Assembly: GCA_002342665.1 (NCBI GenBank)
Contig: DDQK01000005.1
Location: 1 to 12,002, forward strand
DNA length: 12,002 bases
Reading direction: 5' to 3'
Origin: Prevotella sp. UBA2444
GTDB lineage: Bacteria; Bacteroidota; Bacteroidia; Bacteroidales; Bacteroidaceae
Positions 6,211 through 12,002 of the stretch are shown in pieces (the stretch's first letter is position 1; every line of letters starts with the position of its first letter). Below the pieces are notes generated by a model. It was given only the letters and a program-made list of their open reading frames with translations, was not told the DNA's origin and did no database searches. The position numbers and the translations under genes were made by a program.

Positions 6211-6919
6211 CAGCGACCAGATTGTCGATATCGAGGATATGAAGCTCTATAGCGCGCACCACCAGACGAGTGGCATTGATATTCCCGACGGAATCGGGAA
6301 AGAGCTTCTTGATGAGTTCGTTCTGACGCTTCTCAAGACTCTTCACACCGAACGGCATGCCACGCAAGCCGGTGATCTGCTCCTTGGTGTAGCCAAGGGC
6401 CAGATGGCGGAGGAATCGCTCGTCATACTCGTCGATCTCGTAATTGACCACAGACTCCTGCTTGGCCAGCTGTCCGCTGACGGCGTGCTTGAACCGCTCC
6501 ACAATCTTCTCGAGTATCGGCTCGTTGAACACCAGCTGCTTGCCTTCCATCACAGCATTGACATCGCGGCGTGTCAGCAGTTCGCCAGTCTTGAGGATGA
6601 TACCGTCGGCACCTGCATCAAGCACGTCCACCCAGAGCTTCTCGTTGAGGATCTCACCAGTAAAGATAAGTACCTTGATGCCAGGATGCATCTCCTTCGT
6701 AGAACGGCAAATCTCTACTCCGACGGTGGTGGAACCACCTAAGCCGAGGTCGAGCAGCACGAGGTCAGGTTTCTGTTGTTTCAGAATCTTCCAATAGGCC
6801 GGTTCTGAATCGGCCGTCCCAATGACCTCCGCCTCGGGTATTTCGTTCTTAATGATACCAAGCGTACCTTTCATCTCCAGTGGCACGTCTTCTACGATGA
6901 TAACTTTGAATTGTTCCAT
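6200..6919 (-). CDS. Response regulator, receiver plus LuxR-like C-terminal domain
   Basis: This 239-residue cytoplasmic regulator has a receiver domain (about 4-125) with all key residues: acidic pair Glu10/Asp11, phosphoacceptor Asp57 in LLDLGLGG, Thr87 in FTGE and Lys110 in LKTG. The C-terminal part (about 165-235), from ERFLRHLALGYTKEQI on, looks like a divergent LuxR/NarL-type helix-turn-helix with ERQ-like helices. It matches my memory of the Bacteroidota DUF5932 regulator tail, but that is not verified. The linker (126-160) is charged and helical. The ATG lies 7 bases after the stop of the sensor kinase gene, so the two are almost certainly a cognate pair; the stop lies inside the next gene. 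Target genes cannot be seen, but its own operon is a natural candidate. Confidence 0.9.
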   Translation of the reverse strand: MEQFKVIIVEDVPLEMKGTLGIIKNEIPEAEVIGTADSEPAYWKILKQQKPDLVLLDLGLGGSTTVGVEICRSTKEMHPGIKVLIFTGEILNEKLWVDVLDAGADGIILKTGELLTRRDVNAVMEGKQLVFNEPILEKIVERFKHAVSGQLAKQESVVNYEIDEYDERFLRHLALGYTKEQITGLRGMPFGVKSLEKRQNELIKKLFPDSVGNINATRLVVRAIELHILDIDNLVADEE

Positions 6920-6926
6920 ATCTAGT

Positions 6927-9900
6927 TCATTTTTTAATTATTTCTTTTTTCCCATCAGCCGGGAGGATGATACGCACCTGCACATGACCGTCGTTATTCT
7001 CCCCCCAGATGCCACAAAGCCGGCGATTGGTGGCTTCACCATGATCCCTCACAATCTGGCGGCAGAGCAGATAAGGGATGTGTTCTGCAGAGGGATTAAA
7101 GAGATTCTGAGCCTGACTGTCTGTCAGATGAAGCGCAGGCATGGTGACAATGATCTCCATGTATTTGTCATCTTTCCTGCGGATTGTCTTCTCCCCCCCA
7201 CCCTGTTTGCGAAGAATAGAGAAGAGGTAACTGATCAGATTGGCATCGCCGAGGATACCATTCTCGAGGGACTTGAGATGCAGTTGTATGCGTTCCACCT
7301 GGCCCATGGCCTGAGAGGAAAGGATGCCGTAGAGTTCACGGTAATAATCCGTCACTTCACGCAGTGACTCAGTATCGCCCTGATCCACCAGCTGACGGAT
7401 ACGGGAAGGATAGTACATCGTCTCGTGTTTCAGTGTCGAAAGACAATTGTCGAGTACGGCATTGGCCACGTGAAGATTTGAAGTCTCGAGCTCGATGCGG
7501 CGCATTTCGTCATCCATCATTTCAAGTGTGGACTGCTGCTCTCGCTCCACGTAGAAACGCTGATAAAGACGATGGCGGTAGTAGAGCAGATAGTAGGCAG
7601 GAACGATAGAAAGCAGCATCAGGATGAGCAAAATGACTGCGATGCGCTTGTTTGTCTCCGACTGCTCCATCTTACGACAATAGTCAGCCAGGGTATTATC
7701 GGCAGAGAGTTCCTTATAGAGTTGAGTATATATCTTGTTGTTGTAGCTGTAGAGCTGCCACTGATGGAGGGCCAGCGCTGCTACGGCACTCTCGTTGCGA
7801 ATGTCGAGGATCACATTGTAGTTAGTCCTGAGGGAGTCGTGAAGCCACTTGATTTCGGGTGCTACAAGAGAAGGATTGCCCTTACGCAACATCAGATAGT
7901 TGCCTTTGGGACGCAACATCTTGTAGTGCCGGTTCAGATAGTACCTGCAGGAGTCGGCAAAAAGCAAGGTGCGCTGGTAAGTGCCGCTGATATTGGAGAA
8001 ATATGCCGAATCGGCATAGTTGCTGGCACGAGAGAGATCGTCATTCGCAGTAGCATTTGCTCCTAATACGGGTAGTTGGATCGTAAACAACAATAGGAGC
8101 AAACGTACGATACCTTTTGGCAGTCGGAACCAAAGTCGAGTGCCCTTGCCAAGCTCGCTCTCTGCACCGATGCTGCACATGGAGAATATCTGTGACATCT
8201 TGCGATATTTCTCTATGATACCCTTGCAGTTGAGCAGTCCGAATCCGTGAGATGTCTGTGATTTGCCCCCATCCACAATAGGTTTGGTATCGAAAAGGTG
8301 ATCAAGTGTCTCAGGAGTCATCCCCTCTCCCGTATCACTGACGGAAATCTCAACATACTGCTCATTCTCAACAGCCGAAATGTCAACACGTCCGTCGCGG
8401 GGAGTATATTTACGAGCATTGTCGGCCAGGGTATTGAGCATAAAAAGGGTCAATACGCGATCGGCTTTGACCAATGCCTCTGTGGGGGTAACATTCAGCA
8501 CGATGTCCTTCATTTCAAAACTGCGACGACTCTTACCGACGATGTCAAACAGCTGCTGGAGGGGGAAGCTTTCTATCTTCAGGTTCAGTTCACCACGACG
8601 GAGCTGTATCCAGTGAGTAAGTATGTCGTTGTAATCGTTGATCTGGTCAGTCAGCTCGCGGACGTAGTCCATACCGTCGTCTGTAGGTCTCGAAATGGCA
8701 TGCCGGATCCGGTCGATGAAGGGAGTGATGGTGTTCACCAGAGATATTTTGGCCCGCTGCTCCAGATTCAGACGTTCGTTGTCTTCCAAGCGCAGACGAC
8801 TCATGGCCACCTCATCGCGCCGTTGTTCCAACAGATCTTCCATCGCGGTATCCTTTTTTTGCTGCTTGTTGAGATGGTTGAAGAGCCACAACGAGAATAG
8901 TAACAGAACAATGGCTACACCGACGGCCACAAGCATCCAATTCAGTTGGGTCACACTCCGCTCATAGTGACTGGCACGAGCCTCCAACTGACGATCCTGT
9001 CGGGTGTCAGTCATCAGATCTATATAGATATTGCGGTTGAAGTCGCTCTGAGGTTTGTCGTTCATTGCAGAATAAGCCACACTGAGCTGTTCTCGGATGG
9101 AGGCTACAAGGTCCGGGGCCTGATAGATAGCAGAATCAGAAAGAGCTTCCTCCAAATTATACAGTGCCGACTCGTAATCACCTATCTGACGATAACAAGA
9201 GGCAAGCGTACGATAGGCTCCTGCTATCTGATAAACGTCACCATAGTCGGTAAACATCCATAGCGAGTTCTCTGCCAACCAGCCAGGTAACAAATCCTCA
9301 TCTACGGCTTCAGGGTTGATAAACTTCATGGCAGGAAGGTTCTCGTCAATCAGTTTTCGACGATAATCCTTGTCCATCATGTGCTCAGAGAGGGCTTCCA
9401 GGGCATTGGCTGCAAAGAAGGGATATCCTCCCTGACGCGCCAGCATAAAGCAACGCAACAAGTGGTCAAACTCACGTTGATTGATATCTTCCTGAGTACC
9501 ATCGGTGAGTATACCACCTGCCCCGACATTGTAGAGATAGTTGAGATACTGAGCCGTATCACGCTGAATCTCATTGAGATCTATCTGACGTAAGGCTTGG
9601 ATGGACTGTCTCTCCAATCCGACATAATAATAATAGGTGGAATTAACGATTGCATATTCCGTCAGGGCATAAAGCAACTGCGAAGATTCGCGCTGAGATT
9701 CATCATATCGTTGTTCCTCACGAATTCGATTTAAAGCACCGTCTGCCAATTGCCGGTACTCGTAAAACTCACGGTTACGCGAACGGCGCTGACAGAGCCG
9801 CATCTGTTGTACATAGGCAATTAACAACTGATACTGATTGTCGGTGGTTTCCACCACCTCGTCGAGCAAACGTTCCGCCTCGTCGTACTCCATCCTGACA

Positions 9901-10121
9901 ATACTGACAAAGGCAAGGTTGTTAAGAGCCTCCGCACGGCCTTTGTCATAGTGAGCAGACAGTTCATAGGCCCTCTTTGCAAAGGTCTCAGTGGAGTCGA
10001 TATTACGGTAATGATAGGCGTATGATTGAGAATTCAGCTTGTCCACCGTCTGTCTATCAGTCGGTGAACAAGCTGAAAAAAGAATTACAAGTGAAAGGTT
10101 AAGCGCGAGCTTTAGCCACAT
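6927..10121 (-). CDS. Large lipoprotein/TPR sensor histidine kinase with split catalytic and histidine modules
   Basis: This 1064-residue inner-membrane sensor starts with a lipoprotein-like signal (hydrophobic 5-17, FSAC, Cys18). A helical TPR-like periplasmic region follows (about 30-380; clear repeats near 62-92 and 298-330), then membrane helix 395-415. The cytoplasmic module has a dimerisation-like region (about 455-510) and a complete ATPase domain: N box with Asn568, G1 DTGEG (596-600), G2 HGFGLL (625-630) and [11 protein letters not shown]. It then re-enters the membrane (671-688, resembling an internal signal peptide ending GANA), exposes about 690-825, crosses again at 826-846 and ends in a second cytoplasmic module. 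This has LKHETMYYP with His899, a canonical-looking phosphoacceptor, and a degenerate ATPase-like tail. The architecture fits what I recall as DUF5112/DUF5113 sensors of Bacteroidota. The ATG lies inside eda (23-base overlap). The ligand is unknown. Confidence 0.9.
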   Translation of the reverse strand: MWLKLALNLSLVILFSACSPTDRQTVDKLNSQSYAYHYRNIDSTETFAKRAYELSAHYDKGRAEALNNLAFVSIVRMEYDEAERLLDEVVETTDNQYQLLIAYVQQMRLCQRRSRNREFYEYRQLADGALNRIREEQRYDESQRESSQLLYALTEYAIVNSTYYYYVGLERQSIQALRQIDLNEIQRDTAQYLNYLYNVGAGGILTDGTQEDINQREFDHLLRCFMLARQGGYPFFAANALEALSEHMMDKDYRRKLIDENLPAMKFINPEAVDEDLLPGWLAENSLWMFTDYGDVYQIAGAYRTLASCYRQIGDYESALYNLEEALSDSAIYQAPDLVASIREQLSVAYSAMNDKPQSDFNRNIYIDLMTDTRQDRQLEARASHYERSVTQLNWMLVAVGVAIVLLLFSLWLFNHLNKQQKKDTAMEDLLEQRRDEVAMSRLRLEDNERLNLEQRAKISLVNTITPFIDRIRHAISRPTDDGMDYVRELTDQINDYNDILTHWIQLRRGELNLKIESFPLQQLFDIVGKSRRSFEMKDIVLNVTPTEALVKADRVLTLFMLNTLADNARKYTPRDGRVDISAVENEQYVEISVSDTGEGMTPETLDHLFDTKPIVDGGKSQTSHGFGLLNCKGIIEKYRKMSQIFSMCSIGAESELGKGTRLWFRLPKGIVRLLLLLFTIQLPVLGANATANDDLSRASNYADSAYFSNISGTYQRTLLFADSCRYYLNRHYKMLRPKGNYLMLRKGNPSLVAPEIKWLHDSLRTNYNVILDIRNESAVAALALHQWQLYSYNNKIYTQLYKELSADNTLADYCRKMEQSETNKRIAVILLILMLLSIVPAYYLLYYRHRLYQRFYVEREQQSTLEMMDDEMRRIELETSNLHVANAVLDNCLSTLKHETMYYPSRIRQLVDQGDTESLREVTDYYRELYGILSSQAMGQVERIQLHLKSLENGILGDANLISYLFSILRKQGGGEKTIRRKDDKYMEIIVTMPALHLTDSQAQNLFNPSAEHIPYLLCRQIVRDHGEATNRRLCGIWGENNDGHVQVRIILPADGKKEIIKK

Positions 10122-10767
10122 AACCCAGTGCCTCCTTGCACTTGTCGGTCACGTACTGCCAGTCACCAGCCTTCACCTTGTCTGAGGGGAACAACTTCGA
10201 GCCCATGCCTACACAATAGACACCAGCCTTGAACCACTTTGTCAGGTTCTCCTCATCAGGAGATACACCACCTGTCACCATAATCTTTGACCAGGGCATC
10301 GGAGCCTTCAAGCCCTTCACCATATTCGGGCCAACGACATCGCCAGGGAATACCTTTGTAAGGTCACATCCCAACTCCTGAGCCTTGCCAATCTCACTGA
10401 CTGTCATACACCCAGGGCAATAAGGCACCAGACGACGATTGCAAACAGGTGCAATATCAGGATTGAACAGAGGACCTACCACGAAATTAGCACCCAACTG
10501 GATGTAAAGAGCAGCTGTAGGAGCATCCACCACAGAACCAATACCCAGAGCCAGTTCCGGGCACTCTTTATCAGCCCACTTTACAAGTTCCCCGAATACC
10601 TCCTGAGCAAAGTCACCACGGTTGGTGAACTCAAATGCACGAACGCCTCCCTCATAGCAGGCCTTCACAACATTTTTGCAAGTTTCAAGATCCTTGTTAT
10701 AGAAGACGGGCACCATACCAGTGTCACCAATCTTCTTCATCACAGCGATTTTATCAAATTTTGCCAT
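10099..10767 (-). CDS. eda: KDPG/KHG aldolase
   Basis: Eda cleaves 2-keto-3-deoxy-6-phosphogluconate into pyruvate and glyceraldehyde 3-phosphate, and often also 4-hydroxy-2-oxoglutarate, in the cytoplasm. The 222-residue protein is a class I aldolase barrel of normal length. [12 protein letters not shown] (40-51) holds the catalytic Glu46, GIGSV (75-79) and [14 protein letters not shown] (91-104) are family segments, and LTKVFPGD (136-143) carries the Schiff-base Lys138. [11 protein letters not shown] is the phosphate-binding loop region. It follows kdgK by 29 bases with no promoter-like sequence between them, making a two-step module that consumes KDG from uronate or pectin breakdown. Its last seven codons and stop overlap the start of the sensor kinase gene in another frame. 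Confidence 0.95.
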   Translation of the reverse strand: MAKFDKIAVMKKIGDTGMVPVFYNKDLETCKNVVKACYEGGVRAFEFTNRGDFAQEVFGELVKWADKECPELALGIGSVVDAPTAALYIQLGANFVVGPLFNPDIAPVCNRRLVPYCPGCMTVSEIGKAQELGCDLTKVFPGDVVGPNMVKGLKAPMPWSKIMVTGGVSPDEENLTKWFKAGVYCVGMGSKLFPSDKVKAGDWQYVTDKCKEALGYVAKARA

Positions 10768-10796
10768 AACTATAATCTCAATTTATCGATTGTCAA

Positions 10797-11819
10797 TTAT
10801 CTCTGAACACGTCCACTGGCATTACCACCTGCAAGGCTCTCAACCTCGTCAACACTTACCAGGTTGAAGTCGCCATTGATAGTGTGCTTGAGAGCTGATG
10901 CTGCAACAGCAAACTCCAAGGCTTCACCCTGTGTCGGCTTAGTCAGCAAACCATGAATCAAGCCACCAGAGAATGAGTCACCACCACCAACACGATCGAT
11001 GATCGGATTGATTTCGTAACGCTTAGACTGATAGAACTCCTTACCATCGTAAATCAGAGCCTTCCACCCATTGAATGTGGCCGAGAACGACTCACGAAGT
11101 GTAGAGACTACATACTTGAAGCCAAACTCTTCCTTCATCTGTTTGAAGATACCCTCATAGCCACTTGCATCTGTCTTACCTCCTTCAACATCAGCATCTG
11201 GTTTGAAGCCCAGACAAAGCTCTGCATCCTCCTCGTTACCAATGCAGACGTCAACATACTGCATCAAAGGACGCATGATAGAAATAGCCTTCTCTGAAGT
11301 CCATAACTTCTTGCGGAAGTTCAAGTCGACAGACACACATACACCATGACGCTTAGCAGCCTCACAGGCCAGTTTCGTCAGCTCGGCAGCCTTGTCTGAG
11401 ATGGCAGGTGTTATACCACTCCAGTGGAACCATGCAGCACCCTCCATAATCTTATCAAAATCGAAATCTGAGGGATCTGCCTCTGCAATAGCACTGTGAG
11501 CACGATCGTAAATTACCTTTGAGGGACGCATCGAGGCACCTGTCTCTGCATAATACAGTCCGACACGGTCACCACCACGAGCAATAAACTCAGTGTTAAC
11601 ACCATAGCGGCGCATAGCATTTACTGCAATCTGGCCAATCTCGTGCTTAGGCAGCTTGGATACGAAATAAGCCTCGTGACCGTAGTTGGCCACTGAGATA
11701 GCAACGTTAGCCTCACCACCGCCAGGGATGATGCGGAATGATTCACTCTGGATGAAACGATCGTTTCCCTGCGGGGAAAGGCGAAGCATAATCTCGCCCA
11801 ATGTTACAATCTTTGCCAT
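10797..11819 (-). CDS. kdgK: 2-keto-3-deoxygluconate kinase, PfkB family
   Basis: KdgK phosphorylates 2-keto-3-deoxygluconate to KDPG with ATP, the step before Eda. The 340-residue protein is a PfkB/ribokinase-family sugar kinase. Signature 1 lies around PGGGEANVA (32-40), the lid and sugar-binding part follows (GLYYAETGASMRPSKVIYDR, 87-106), SVDLNFRKKLW (163-173) is typical for KDG kinases, and signature 2 DRVGGGDSFSGG (275-286) holds the catalytic base Asp281. The ATG at 11819 gives the usual MAKIVTLGEIMLRLSP start; the preceding leader is A-rich without a Shine-Dalgarno sequence. It heads the seven-gene minus-strand run and has its own promoter. Fructokinase or another PfkB sugar specificity is possible in principle, but adjacency to eda favours KDG. 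Confidence 0.93.
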   Translation of the reverse strand: MAKIVTLGEIMLRLSPQGNDRFIQSESFRIIPGGGEANVAISVANYGHEAYFVSKLPKHEIGQIAVNAMRRYGVNTEFIARGGDRVGLYYAETGASMRPSKVIYDRAHSAIAEADPSDFDFDKIMEGAAWFHWSGITPAISDKAAELTKLACEAAKRHGVCVSVDLNFRKKLWTSEKAISIMRPLMQYVDVCIGNEEDAELCLGFKPDADVEGGKTDASGYEGIFKQMKEEFGFKYVVSTLRESFSATFNGWKALIYDGKEFYQSKRYEINPIIDRVGGGDSFSGGLIHGLLTKPTQGEALEFAVAASALKHTINGDFNLVSVDEVESLAGGNASGRVQR

Positions 11820-11870
11820 TTGTTTTTTGCTTTTGTTTTATAGATTAATACTAATAAATCATTTCGAACG

Positions 11871-11902
11871 CAAAGGTACGTAATTTTTCCGATACCACCA
11901 AA
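11871..11902 (-). promoter_or_regulatory. Promoter of kdgK and the downstream operon
   Basis: On the minus strand TTTG (11902-11899) is followed after 20 bases by TACCTTTG (11878-11871), a full match to the Bacteroidota -33/-7 consensus. Transcription would start near 11865, giving a leader of about 45 bases. No riboswitch-like fold is seen in the leader. This is the best promoter in the window and probably drives at least kdgK-eda-sensor-regulator. Confidence 0.75.
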
Positions 11903-11954
11903 TAATTCACCTAAAAACCTGCAAAAACTCCCGAAATCGATTACGGCAAAATAA

Positions 11955-11989
11955 GAAGCCCCGAATCACCAGTCGTGACTCGGGGCTTC
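11955..11989 (-). terminator. Strong hairpin, probable terminator of the gene upstream of kdgK
   Basis: GAAGCCCCGA (11955-11964) pairs perfectly with TCGGGGCTTC (11980-11989). After one A-C mismatch the stem continues for four pairs (TCAC/GTGA) around a five-base loop. Read on the minus strand the stem is followed by TTATTTT, giving a plausible intrinsic terminator for a minus-strand gene beyond the window. On the + strand no T run follows. It isolates the kdgK promoter from upstream transcription. Confidence 0.7.
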
Positions 11990-12002
11990 GATTGAAAGAT
12001 GG

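Noticed and set aside
5981..6742. Long open frame on the + strand opposite the response regulator gene
   Set aside because: It runs antisense to a receiver domain with all catalytic residues intact and shows no family features of its own.
6927..8160. The sensor kinase as two genes, with the second starting near the internal signal-peptide-like helix
   Set aside because: The frame is continuous through both halves with no stop and no intergenic signal, and the one-piece architecture fits the remembered family; it is kept as one protein with a suspected fusion origin.

Overview
The window looks like a chromosomal segment of a Bacteroidota bacterium, most likely Prevotella/Segatella or a close relative. 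Three intergenic regions carry the Bacteroidota-type -7 box TAnnTTTG, two of them with a TTTG or TTTG-like -33 element 19-20 bases upstream. Shine-Dalgarno sequences are essentially absent. The large lipoprotein/TPR sensor kinase, its response regulator, and the KdsC-Maf pair are of types I associate with this phylum. Taxonomy is inferred from these signals, not from a search.

Left part (1-2777): the 3' part of an ABC exporter runs on the + strand and contains a striking 71-base palindrome in the linker before the nucleotide-binding domain. An AT-rich gap follows, with a probable shared terminator and a possible small RNA on the minus strand. Then comes a minus-strand operon, nitroreductase - KdsC-type phosphatase - Maf, with a 6-base gap and a 7-base overlap. 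A divergent promoter region (2778-2904) separates it from a + strand FemAB/GNAT-like acyltransferase, whose GTG start lies only a few bases after its -7 box.

Right part (3879-11819, minus strand): seven closely spaced genes point the same way, in order kdgK, eda, a 1064-residue sensor kinase, its response regulator, a 193-residue AbgT-like membrane protein, truA and an EamA-type transporter. Gaps or overlaps are -23 to +29 bases, except before the EamA gene, where an 8-bp unit repeated seven times starts right after the truA stop. A clear promoter precedes kdgK, and a strong hairpin upstream of it probably ends the preceding off-window gene. KdgK and Eda form the lower part of 2-keto-3-deoxygluconate catabolism (KDG to KDPG to pyruvate plus glyceraldehyde 3-phosphate). 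The sensor gene begins inside eda, so metabolic and regulatory genes are probably cotranscribed and translationally coupled.

The points most worth a second look are: the sensor kinase, in which an intact ATPase domain and a canonical-looking phosphoacceptor histidine sit in different halves separated by extra membrane segments; the AbgT-derived mini-protein lacking both transport hairpin regions; the palindrome inside the ABC exporter gene; and the candidate small RNA downstream of it.
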